5,282 nt of DNA, from contig JAJYJL010000718.1 in assembly GCA_021789565.1 (NCBI GenBank), positions 1 through 5,282 on the forward strand, given 5' to 3'. Under the pieces are notes generated by a model. That model did no database searches and was not told the DNA's origin. It saw nothing but the letters and a program-made list of their open reading frames with translations. Both the position numbers and the translations under genes were made by a program. Numbering within the stretch: position 1 is the first letter of the stretch; every line of letters begins with the position of its first letter. This document shows, one piece after another, positions 1-5,282 of the stretch. This DNA comes from Acidobacteriota bacterium. Its GTDB lineage: Bacteria > Acidobacteriota > Terriglobia > UBA7540.

Positions 1-222
1 ACACTCTGCTCACCCAGTTTATTTCGGATAATATTGACCATCGCCTAGTCGAGAATAACGAAACAAACCCTATAGATAGATAAGGTTACGGGGAGAGCCT
101 TCAAGATCGCATTATCTTTGCCGTGCCACATAGCTGCTTCCTTTTCGAGTGGGGTAGTCTTGGTGCTGCGAAGGTTTGGATAAGCGAAAAGGTCTCGTTC
201 AGGATGACTAATGCACGGGGAT

Positions 223-234
223 AGGGGTACCCCT
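223..234. repeat. 12-bp perfect palindrome AGGGGTACCCCT
   Basis: The sequence AGGGGTACCCCT equals its own reverse complement over all 12 bases. It lies about 100 bp before the PilZ start in otherwise non-coding DNA. As RNA it could only make a four-pair stem with a four-base loop, so a duplex protein-binding dyad is the more natural reading. The only other 10-bp or longer palindromes I noticed in the window are in the second intergenic region. Its function is unknown. Confidence 0.5.
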
Positions 235-245
235 TTCCATCTTAG

Positions 246-265
246 ATCTCACCCAAATCTCACCC
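246..265 (+). repeat. Tandem ATCTCACCC pair, 11-bp period
   Basis: ATCTCACCC occurs at 246-254 and again at 257-265, separated by AA. The 11-bp period is close to one DNA helical turn, placing both copies on the same face of the helix, as is common for paired regulator half-sites. The pair starts 12 bp after the 223-234 palindrome and sits about 70 bp before the PilZ gene, in promoter-proximal territory. A small CCCT-TCC-AGGG inverted repeat (263-273) overlaps the second copy. No regulator can be named. Confidence 0.45.
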
Positions 266-333
266 TTCCAGGGGATTGTTTTGCCTGCTGGGGCGAGTGA
301 TAGAGTTAACACTGCGGTTTTAAGTTAAGGGAT

Positions 334-753
334 ATGCGAACAGATTCCCCGAAACATGCGGCAAGTGTGCCGATGACTCATGAGAAGCGCCAACGCGCGC
401 GTTTTAAGATCGATTGCCCGGTGACAGTTCTCACGCCCGGGCGAGGGAAAAAACGAATGCTTGGCCGCGGCTGGCTTTATGACATCAGTGAAAAGGGGGC
501 AAGATTCTTCCTTGACCACATCCTGGAAGAAGGTCGTCGCGTTTCGCTTGAGGTCGATTTCCGAAATCAGGATGGCGAGATTACTGGAATCCGCTTTCTC
601 GCGATTATCCAGCGTATTGCGCCTGGAGACTTGCACGAAATTGCGGTTTGTTTCTTAAAGGGCGAATCTTATATCCGGGGCAAAGGTAGACGTGGCAGGA
701 GTCACGACTCGCCATGGGACCGCTTTGCCAAGGGTAATAACTGGATTAACTAA
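334..753 (+). CDS. PilZ domain protein, putative cyclic di-GMP receptor
   Basis: This is a small 139-residue cytoplasmic protein made almost entirely of one PilZ domain, a beta-barrel that binds cyclic di-GMP and changes the activity of a partner. Both ligand motifs are visible: RxxxR as R19-Q-R-A-R23, and the [D/N]xSxxG motif as D50-I-S-E-K-G55. Beta strands rich in V, I and F follow to about residue 108, and the C-terminal tail is basic (GKGRRGR, 116-122). No signal peptide or membrane segment is present. ATG 334 is chosen because TAA at 307-309 closes the frame and no other ATG lies before the domain except M14 (base 373). The AAGGG before it is only 3 bases from the ATG, so GTG 367 or ATG 373 remain possible; both leave the domain intact. 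It lies upstream of an antiterminator and polysaccharide genes, which suggests control of exopolysaccharide output. That role is inferred. Confidence 0.88.
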   Translation: MRTDSPKHAASVPMTHEKRQRARFKIDCPVTVLTPGRGKKRMLGRGWLYDISEKGARFFLDHILEEGRRVSLEVDFRNQDGEITGIRFLAIIQRIAPGDLHEIAVCFLKGESYIRGKGRRGRSHDSPWDRFAKGNNWIN

Positions 754-783
754 GCATGCGGTGCCAGGCGATTTGACCGGCCT

Positions 784-812
784 GCTTAGGGGCAGAAACA
801 AGGGCTTAGGGG
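784..812 (+). repeat. Duplicated GCTTAGGGG in the leader of the antiterminator gene
   Basis: GCTTAGGGG occurs at 784-792 and 804-812, a 20-bp period (about two helical turns). Both copies lie in the 90-bp gap between the PilZ stop and the antiterminator start, 52 and 32 bases before the latter. NusG paralogues of the UpxY/RfaH type act on nascent transcript or DNA elements in operon leaders, so the repeat is a possible control element. It does not resemble the enterobacterial ops sequence, and the link is speculative. Confidence 0.35.
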
Positions 813-837
813 AAAGAACTCCTGTAAGTTACGTAGC

Positions 838-841
838 GGAG
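838..841 (+). promoter_or_regulatory. Ribosome binding site of the antiterminator gene, unusually close
   Basis: GGAG at 838-841 is the only purine-rich Shine-Dalgarno-like stretch immediately before ATG 844, and it leaves only two bases of spacing, shorter than the usual five to nine. AGGGGA at 808-813 is too distant for ATG 844. Either the gene is weakly translated or the true start is slightly different. No better start precedes the conserved W17-F-A-L-Y segment. Confidence 0.4.
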
Positions 842-843
842 CT

Positions 844-1431
844 ATGTCTAAAATCGAAGATATCACTGACGCCACGACACAGTACCCATCCTGGTTTGCC
901 CTTTACACGCAGCATCGTCACGAAAAGGCGATTGCCAGGTTTATTTCAGGGAAGGGGCTGGAAGTCTTCCTGCCGCTTTACAAGACAGCCCATCGCTGGA
1001 AAGACCGGATGAAGGAACTGGAGTTGCCGCTTTTTCCTAACTACGTTTTTGTCCTTTCAAACTCCACTCAGCGCGCTGCAGTGCTATCGACCCCGGGCGT
1101 TTATGACTTTGTGCGTCTGAGTGGGGCGCCGGCTCCGATACCGCAGGAAGAAATCGATGCTGTGCGGCTGGCAGTTGGGCACAGGCTGAACGCCGAGCCC
1201 CATCCCTTCCTGAAATCAGGGGACCGGGTGCGGGTAAAATCGGGTCCCCTGGAAGGCCTTGAAGGAATTCTTATCCGCAAAAAGAACTTCTACCGGTTGG
1301 TTCTCTCTGTCGAACTGCTGGTGAAGTCAATTTCAGTGGAAGTTGAGGCGTGCGACGTCGAGCGGACGGTCAGCTTGGGTGTTGGCGCTATCCGATCGAT
1401 GGAAGATCCGCTTGTCCATGCGGCATTCTGA
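844..1431 (+). CDS. NusG-like transcription antiterminator, UpxY/RfaH type
   Basis: This 195-residue protein is a specialised NusG paralogue, a class that binds RNA polymerase at operon leaders and promotes elongation through long polysaccharide operons. The NGN domain spans about residues 16-109: it opens with W17-F-A-L-Y-T and H24-R-H-E-K-A, continues through VFLPLYK (41-47), and shows the family signature LFPNYVFV (63-70) followed by GVYDFVRL (85-92). A linker rich in acidic residues leads to a KOW domain at about 123-175, with GDRVRVKSGPLEGLEG (126-141). Length and order match UpxY-type proteins rather than the longer housekeeping NusG of many phyla, and the setting among polysaccharide genes, not next to secE or ribosomal protein genes, agrees. 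ATG 844 leaves 15 residues before the domain. It most likely acts on its own downstream operon. Whether it is operon-specific is inferred from context. Confidence 0.9.
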   Translation: MSKIEDITDATTQYPSWFALYTQHRHEKAIARFISGKGLEVFLPLYKTAHRWKDRMKELELPLFPNYVFVLSNSTQRAAVLSTPGVYDFVRLSGAPAPIPQEEIDAVRLAVGHRLNAEPHPFLKSGDRVRVKSGPLEGLEGILIRKKNFYRLVLSVELLVKSISVEVEACDVERTVSLGVGAIRSMEDPLVHAAF

Positions 1432-1602
1432 AAGGTGTAAAGTTCAGTCGAAGGATTCATGTTTGCAGGCCGCTCTTTTCACCAAACCCTTCCAACTTCA
1501 TTTGACGCTATCGGTTTCCAGCGGGTCCCGTAGTGTTGGATCCGAGTGCATGGGGTTGCCCGGCCACGGCTGCTGCTTTCCCGGCGCATTTTTCTATTTG
1601 TC

Positions 1603-1607
1603 AGGAA
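1603..1607 (+). promoter_or_regulatory. Ribosome binding site supporting a TTG start at 1612
   Basis: AGGAA lies four bases before TTG 1612. Starting there gives an N-terminus of M-K-I-R-L-K followed directly by a hydrophobic stretch, the normal shape of a signal peptide or signal anchor. The competing GTG at 1546 has only a weak GGA (1538-1540) before it and would add 22 residues containing three RR/RP-type basic patches ahead of the membrane segment. Confidence 0.5.
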
Positions 1608-1611
1608 TACG

Positions 1612-2916
1612 TTGAAGATTCGACTCAAATTTGCCGCCTTCATACTGTTGATAGGCATGCTCGCTTTGCTACTGGCTGCCGAAAGTGTGCGCATTGCCTG
1701 GGCGACCCGCCTTGGCAAGTCAACGAGGACTGAGGATTTAAGGAGAGCTGTTTCTCTGGATCCGACTAACCCGGACCTTCATTTCCGCCTCGGAACTGCA
1801 GAAGTTTTCAACCTGGAAGATCCTGACACTACTGATGGAATTGGGCAATTGCAACGGGCCACTGACCTAAGCCCGCACCAAACGCGCTATTGGACTGCAC
1901 TGGCTTCAGCCTGCCAGTTTGAAGGCAAGATCAACTGTGCTGGCAATGCAATCTCCACAGCCCTCGCCCTAAGTCCAATGGCTCCTCGTGTTCACTGGGA
2001 AGCGGCTAACTATTACCTGTGGGCGAACCGGCAGGATCTGGCGTTCAGTCAGTTTCGGCGGCTTCTGGAACTTGATCCCGGTTATGCCGGGGCAACCTTC
2101 CAAGCATCACTTGGAGCCGCCAGCAACCCTGGGTTTGTTTACGACAACGTGCTAACAAGCGCGGCCAGTCCAAAATTGAAGCTGGCCTATGTCAGCTTCC
2201 TCTCATCGCACAAATACGGGGACTTTGCATTCCAGATTTGGAAACAGCTTGCGGCCGGCAAAACAGCCTTCAGCTTCTCTGCTGCCGATCCTTACCTCGA
2301 ACATCTGATCAGCGCACATAAATACCAGGAAGCATTGACGGTGTGGAATGACCTGGAAGATCGAGGTCTTGTGCCGCAATCAGGCGACAAGAATGACCTG
2401 GTTTTCAACGGAGGCTTTGAGCATATTCCTCTCAATGCCGGGTTCGACTGGCGATATCATCAGGAGTCCTATGTCGCGGTTGAGTTTGAAACTCATCAAG
2501 CGCTCGCAGGAAAAGGTGGCCTCCGACTCGATTTCAGCGATGTTGGGAATCATCAGGCCGAGCCAATCTATCAGCTTGTTCCGGTGAAGGCAGACCAGGC
2601 CTATGTGCTCACCGCACGAGTTCGTTCCACCAATATCGTTTCCGACAGTGGACCACGTCTTCGTGTAACCGATCCCGCTTGTCCGAAGTGCCTGACCGCC
2701 TCAACCAGTGCGATTGTCGGGACGACGCTCTGGCACCAGATCACTCTGAGATTTAGAACCGGTCCCCAGACAAGTGCAGTGCGTGTGTCTATCTGGCGCG
2801 CACGCAGCTTGGGTTACCCGACAGAAATTCTGGGAACCCTCTTGGTGGATCAGGTCTCTCTTAGGCCCGATGCCCCGGTTACGGCTCAAGTGGACAAGAA
2901 AGGGGGGACCTCATGA
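1612..2916 (+). CDS. Membrane-anchored TPR protein with C-terminal jelly-roll domain
   Basis: This 434-residue protein (from TTG; 456 from GTG 1546) has three parts. Residues 7-23 are a hydrophobic segment behind K/R residues, an uncleaved anchor or signal peptide, so the rest is probably periplasmic. Residues about 40-255 are helical repeats of the tetratricopeptide type, with repeated A/L-rich helices ending in LDP, LSP and LDP turns (near 49-51, 86-88, 120-122, 154-156). Residues about 262-419 resemble a galactose-binding or CBM4/9-like jelly roll: NGGFE at 266-270 opens the fold and LLVDQVSL (410-417) is its usual last strand. A C-P-K-C pair sits at 357-360 inside this domain. Its stop overlaps the next gene by ATGA, implying coupled translation. 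It is probably a scaffold or glycan-binding partner of the neighbouring polymerase. This role is inferred; carbohydrate binding is not shown by any recognised binding residue. Confidence 0.82.
   Translation: MKIRLKFAAFILLIGMLALLLAAESVRIAWATRLGKSTRTEDLRRAVSLDPTNPDLHFRLGTAEVFNLEDPDTTDGIGQLQRATDLSPHQTRYWTALASACQFEGKINCAGNAISTALALSPMAPRVHWEAANYYLWANRQDLAFSQFRRLLELDPGYAGATFQASLGAASNPGFVYDNVLTSAASPKLKLAYVSFLSSHKYGDFAFQIWKQLAAGKTAFSFSAADPYLEHLISAHKYQEALTVWNDLEDRGLVPQSGDKNDLVFNGGFEHIPLNAGFDWRYHQESYVAVEFETHQALAGKGGLRLDFSDVGNHQAEPIYQLVPVKADQAYVLTARVRSTNIVSDSGPRLRVTDPACPKCLTASTSAIVGTTLWHQITLRFRTGPQTSAVRVSIWRARSLGYPTEILGTLLVDQVSLRPDAPVTAQVDKKGGTS
2901..2907 (+). promoter_or_regulatory. Ribosome binding site for the polymerase gene, inside the TPR gene
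   Basis: AGGGGGG (an A and six G) lies five bases before ATG 2913 and eight before the adjacent ATG 2916. It sits within the last codons of the TPR gene. The stop of that gene (TGA 2914-2916) overlaps ATG 2913 as ATGA, so termination and reinitiation are likely coupled. Either of the two adjacent ATGs could be used; the product differs by one methionine. Confidence 0.65.
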
Positions 2917-4271
2917 TGGCATCCAATGCGGTACTTCTGAGAGACAGGTTTTCATCCGAATCCGAGGAGACGTCGAGCCGGGCTGAAAGCCGTAGTGTAA
3001 CTCGCCTCGTCACCGTGGCGCGCGCCCTGCTGGTATCTACGTTGATGGCTGCCCCCTTGGCGTTTGGTGCAGTTAATCCATGGGCCTGGGCAAGCCTGGC
3101 TGTGATTGCTGCGGTCCTCTTGCTTTTGTGGGCAGTGGGCTGCGTTCAACAGCAGGCTGTAAAGATACTTTGGTCACCTCTCTTTGTTCCCGCAGGATTA
3201 TTCCTGCTGATGGGGATTGCACAATTAGCAGGTCACCTGACGCTCGATCCGTTCTCGACGCGGGTGGCGCTGATTAACCTGCTGACCGATTTGGTTTTCT
3301 TCTTCCTGGCTGTGCAACTCTTCGCCAATGCTTCCCGTAAAGACTGGAAGATGTTTGGGCTGGCTGTTGCCATTTACGCTGCCGCGATCTCTTTGTTCGC
3401 AATTGTCCAATTCTTTACAAGCCACGGCTTGATCTACTGGCAGGTTCCCTCGCATGGCGACGTTTTCGGTCCCTACGTCAATCACAATGACTATGCGGGC
3501 CTCATGGAGATGCTGATCCCGGTAGCCTTGTGCTTTGCGCTCTATCGATCCCTAAGGGGTTCCAATCAATCGCTGCTCATCCTCGGAGTGTGCGGAGCCA
3601 TCGCCTCGCTGCTCCTTTCCGGTTCTAGAGGCGGGATGATTTCGATTGCTGTCGAGATGGTTATTCTTGGTGCCATCATCTTGCGGTGGAAGGCTGGATA
3701 TGGAGACGTTCGGAAATGGAGCTTTATGGGGTTGGTGGCCGCAGCAGGGCTGGCAGCTCTGCTTCTTGCTGTCATGCCAGATAGCGGTTGGCAGCGCCTG
3801 GCTAGCATCGCTGGTCTGGCTCGGAAACCGGATGTGACACTTGGGAACAGGCTAACGGTCAGTCGCGATGCCCTTACGGAGCTTCGAGATTTTCCGTGGC
3901 TTGGGACCGGGCTGGGGAGTTTCAATGCGGTTTTCCCCCAGTACCAGACTTTTCCTACTGATCTAGGATGGAACCACGCCCACGATGATTACGTGGAAGC
4001 TGCCACTGAAACGGGCATTGTTGGCGGTCTGATTATCCTTTCGGCTTTACTGATGTTCGGATGGCTTGCGTTCCGCAACTTGCCGGAACGGATGAAAAGT
4101 CTTCAAGGCTGGATCCAATTGGGTGCAGCACTCGGATGTTGCGGCCTGCTGATCCACAGTTTCGCAGATTTCAACTTGCACATACCGGCCAACTCGGCGT
4201 GGTTCGCCGTGTGCGCGGGTCTGGCTGTCATACCAAGTGCGTCTGCGGATAGTGAAGACGGATTACGTTGA
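2913..4271 (+). CDS. O-antigen ligase / Wzy-type polymerase family membrane protein
   Basis: This 452-residue inner-membrane protein belongs to the O-antigen ligase/polymerase (Wzy_C) superfamily, which either polymerises lipid-linked repeat units or transfers finished glycan to an acceptor at the periplasmic face. After a hydrophilic N-terminus of about 30 residues come roughly ten or more hydrophobic segments (for example near 32-54, 58-76, 89-106, 118-138, 148-168, 196-212, 220-236, 242-257, 270-288, 369-387, 403-417, 428-441). Family motifs are visible: GPYVNHNDYAG (186-196), LLSGSRGG (234-241), then a large periplasmic loop at about 289-366 with GLGSFNAVFPQY (333-344) and NHAHDDYVEAATETG (354-368), and a last motif HSFADFNLHIPAN (415-427). 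R239 and H357 align with conserved functional positions of the family, from memory. Ligase versus polymerase cannot be decided from sequence. It follows the TPR gene with a 4-base overlap. Confidence 0.9.
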   Translation: MMASNAVLLRDRFSSESEETSSRAESRSVTRLVTVARALLVSTLMAAPLAFGAVNPWAWASLAVIAAVLLLLWAVGCVQQQAVKILWSPLFVPAGLFLLMGIAQLAGHLTLDPFSTRVALINLLTDLVFFFLAVQLFANASRKDWKMFGLAVAIYAAAISLFAIVQFFTSHGLIYWQVPSHGDVFGPYVNHNDYAGLMEMLIPVALCFALYRSLRGSNQSLLILGVCGAIASLLLSGSRGGMISIAVEMVILGAIILRWKAGYGDVRKWSFMGLVAAAGLAALLLAVMPDSGWQRLASIAGLARKPDVTLGNRLTVSRDALTELRDFPWLGTGLGSFNAVFPQYQTFPTDLGWNHAHDDYVEAATETGIVGGLIILSALLMFGWLAFRNLPERMKSLQGWIQLGAALGCCGLLIHSFADFNLHIPANSAWFAVCAGLAVIPSASADSEDGLR

Positions 4272-4355
4272 GACAGTAATGAATATCGATCATCCTGGTC
4301 CCGTCGGCCATTCGATTTTAAGGGGGTGAGGTCGTTGAAGACATGCCCCTCTCGC

Positions 4356-4365
4356 AGCCCGGGCT
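4356..4365. repeat. 10-bp palindrome AGCCCGGGCT
   Basis: AGCCCGGGCT is its own reverse complement. It lies between C-rich tracts in the gap before the dehydrogenase gene. In RNA it could form only a short stem, and no U tract follows. It could be a duplex binding site or chance in a GC-rich stretch. Confidence 0.3.
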
Positions 4366-4405
4366 CCCCCAGCTGCACGCCCCACGTTAGACTTTGCTGA
4401 CCTTC

Positions 4406-4415
4406 CCTTGCAAGG
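4406..4415. repeat. 10-bp palindrome CCTTGCAAGG before the dehydrogenase gene
   Basis: CCTTGCAAGG is its own reverse complement, ending 27 bases before ATG 4443. The overlapping ACCTT (4400-4404) and AAGGT (4412-4416) allow an alternative small stem. The position near a possible transcription or translation start would suit an operator. No regulator can be named. Confidence 0.3.
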
Positions 4416-4431
4416 TTCGGAATCTTAAAAC

Positions 4432-4436
4432 AGGAG
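4432..4436 (+). promoter_or_regulatory. Strong ribosome binding site of the dehydrogenase gene
   Basis: AGGAG is followed by six bases and then ATG 4443, the best-placed Shine-Dalgarno in the window. It decides this start over the in-frame ATG at 4470 (M10), which has no such site. Confidence 0.75.
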
Positions 4437-4442
4437 ACATTG

Positions 4443-5282
4443 ATGAGATCTGAGGAATTGCCGACCAGCATGCTCAATTCGGAATTGAAGGAGCGGAAGA
4501 TTACGGTGTTGGGGCTGGGGCATGTCGGGTTGCCCACGGCATTAGGTTTTGCAGAACTCGGGTGGAAAGTAGTATGCGCTGACAGCGATCCTGCCAAGGT
4601 AGCGATGATCCAGCAAGGTCATTGCCCCTTCTTCGAACCCGGGCTGCAGGAAATGCTGGTGAAGCATCTGGAACAGGGAACGTTCCAGTCGACGAGTGAC
4701 GTTGAACTTGCGGTCCGATCGTCTGCAATTCTTTTCCTCTGTGTTGGCACACCGCAGCTTGACAATGGTCAGGCGGACCTTAGCCAGGTTGAAACCTTGA
4801 CTCGGACCATCGCGCATAACCTGAACGGGTACAAACTGATCGTTGAGAAAAGTACAGTCCCGGCGATTACAGCCCAATGGATAAAGAAAACGATCCTCCG
4901 ATACGCGGGCTCCGGGCAGTCACGACCGGATTTTGACGTTGCCTCCAATCCGGAGTTCCTCCGGGAAGGAAAAGCAGTACATGATTTCTTTCATCCGGAT
5001 CGAATCGTATGCGGAGTCGAAGCCGAAAAGGCGGCGCGCATTCTGGAGGGTATCTACCAACCGTTAAACTGCCCTATCGTGATGACAGATCTTACAACCT
5101 CGGAATTGATAAAACACGCAGCCAATGCCTTCCTGTGCACGAAGATTTCCTTTATTAACATGGTCGCTGACCTTTGTGAAACGTTGGGAGCCGATATCAC
5201 CAGCCTGACTCAAGGCATCGGATTGGACCACCGCATCGGGCGCGAGTTTTTGGGTGCCGGCATCGGCTTTGGCGGATATTGC
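4443..5282 (+). CDS. ugd: UDP-glucose 6-dehydrogenase, 3' end cut by window
   Basis: The first 280 residues of a nucleotide-sugar dehydrogenase are present, an enzyme that makes two NAD-dependent oxidations of UDP-glucose to UDP-glucuronate, a precursor of acidic polysaccharides. Seen in order: a Rossmann NAD site G24-L-G-H-V-G29, with D47 after the second strand; FLCVGTP (98-104); EKSTVP (135-140); SNPEFLREG (168-176) and HPDRIVCG (184-191); then K224 and N228 in ELIKHAANAF; GIGLDHRIG (258-266); and GFGGYC (275-280). The spacing K224, N228, C280 is identical to Lys204, Asn208, Cys260 of the Streptococcus pyogenes enzyme (from memory), so C280 is the predicted catalytic thiol. NPEFLREG separates it from WecC/WbpA-type enzymes, and ELIKHAANAF favours UDP-glucose over GDP-mannose dehydrogenase. 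Family members usually run to about 400-470 residues, so over a third is missing. The 19-residue N-terminal extension is slightly long. Confidence 0.92.
   Translation, partial: MRSEELPTSMLNSELKERKITVLGLGHVGLPTALGFAELGWKVVCADSDPAKVAMIQQGHCPFFEPGLQEMLVKHLEQGTFQSTSDVELAVRSSAILFLCVGTPQLDNGQADLSQVETLTRTIAHNLNGYKLIVEKSTVPAITAQWIKKTILRYAGSGQSRPDFDVASNPEFLREGKAVHDFFHPDRIVCGVEAEKAARILEGIYQPLNCPIVMTDLTTSELIKHAANAFLCTKISFINMVADLCETLGADITSLTQGIGLDHRIGREFLGAGIGFGGYC

Larger units (their letters stand above)
1..333. other. Non-coding leader upstream of the PilZ gene
   Basis: No convincing gene was found here. A + strand frame is open from base 3 to a TAA at 81-83 (26 codons), which could be the tail of an upstream gene but is too short to support. 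An in-frame TAA at 307-309 bounds the PilZ gene upstream, so its start must lie after it. The stretch holds a 12-bp palindrome at 223-234 and a tandem 9-mer at 246-265, both described separately. A weak sigma-70-like pair, TTGTTT at 276-281 and GATAGA at 299-304 with a 17-bp spacer, matches only three of six consensus bases in each box, so no promoter is called. No riboswitch was recognised; in particular the conserved core of the cyclic di-GMP-I class was not seen. Confidence 0.5.
4272..4442. other. 171-bp intergenic region before the dehydrogenase gene
   Basis: No supported gene was found here. A 16-codon ATG frame at 4279-4329 lacks a ribosome binding site. Two 10-bp palindromes (4356-4365 and 4406-4415) are described separately. 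The first half also allows AGGGG (4321-4325) to pair with CCCCT (4346-4350), and GGGGG (4322-4326) alternatively with CCCCC (4366-4370), so mutually exclusive RNA folds are conceivable. No stem is followed by a T run, so no rho-independent terminator is called. No sigma-70 or sigma-54 promoter stood out. The length compared with the 4-base overlap upstream suggests a separate control point for the dehydrogenase. Confidence 0.45.

Noticed and set aside
3..83. Frame open from the window edge to TAA 81-83, possible tail of an upstream gene
   Set aside because: Only 26 codons; an open frame of this length arises by chance often, and the residues match no family I know.
276..304. Sigma-70-like promoter before the PilZ gene
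   Set aside because: Both boxes match only three of six consensus bases; too weak to annotate.
832..843. Possible ops-like element (contains GTAGC) before the antiterminator
   Set aside because: Only five of the nine bases of the enterobacterial GGCGGTAGC core match, which is expected by chance.
692..1012. 106-codon + strand frame bridging the PilZ and antiterminator genes
   Set aside because: Overlaps the start of the NusG-like gene in another frame, has no ribosome binding site and no domain; the NGN domain fixes the true frame.
1812..2361. CCTGGAAGATC found twice in the TPR gene (near 1812 and 2351)
   Set aside because: Both copies lie in coding DNA, encode part of an L-E-D stretch and are far apart; most simply coincidence.
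3566..3925. 119-codon reverse-strand open frame inside the polymerase gene
   Set aside because: Lies fully within the O-antigen ligase family gene, whose motifs are intact in the + frame; arginine, serine and proline-rich composition typical of antisense shadow frames.
4279..4329. 16-codon ATG frame just after the polymerase stop
   Set aside because: No ribosome binding site and too short to judge.
4103..4597. 164-codon reverse-strand open frame across the polymerase end, the gap and the dehydrogenase start
   Set aside because: It overlaps two confidently identified genes on the + strand, spans their spacer and shows no recognisable domain; a shadow frame.

Overview
The window carries five protein genes, all on the + strand, and looks like the head of an extracellular or surface polysaccharide locus in a Gram-negative bacterium. 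The combination of a PilZ protein, an UpxY/RfaH-type NusG paralogue, a TPR protein, an O-antigen ligase/Wzy-type membrane protein and a UDP-glucose dehydrogenase fits such clusters in Acidobacteriota. That placement is an inference from gene content and general sequence feel; no rRNA or lineage marker is present.

Layout: 1-333 is a non-coding leader with a 12-bp perfect palindrome (223-234) and a tandem 9-mer repeated at an 11-bp period (246-265). Next come a 139-residue PilZ protein (334-753), a 90-bp spacer with a duplicated GCTTAGGGG, and a NusG-like antiterminator (844-1431). After a 180-bp gap follows a membrane-anchored TPR protein with a C-terminal jelly-roll (carbohydrate-binding-like) domain (1612-2916, probable TTG start). 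Its stop overlaps by ATGA the start of a polytopic O-antigen ligase/polymerase (2913-4271). A 171-bp gap with two 10-bp palindromes leads to a UDP-glucose 6-dehydrogenase (4443 onward), which is cut by the window edge exactly at its predicted catalytic cysteine.

How they may work together (inference): the PilZ protein would sense cyclic di-GMP, the NusG paralogue would keep RNA polymerase moving through a long polysaccharide operon, the dehydrogenase would supply UDP-glucuronate, and the polymerase/ligase would assemble or transfer lipid-linked glycan. The TPR/jelly-roll protein, translationally coupled to the polymerase gene, is a candidate partner that scaffolds it or binds its product. Each family is recognisable. 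The least described part is the TPR plus jelly-roll protein paired with the polymerase. I see no IS element, CRISPR array, tRNA, rRNA or convincing rho-independent terminator.
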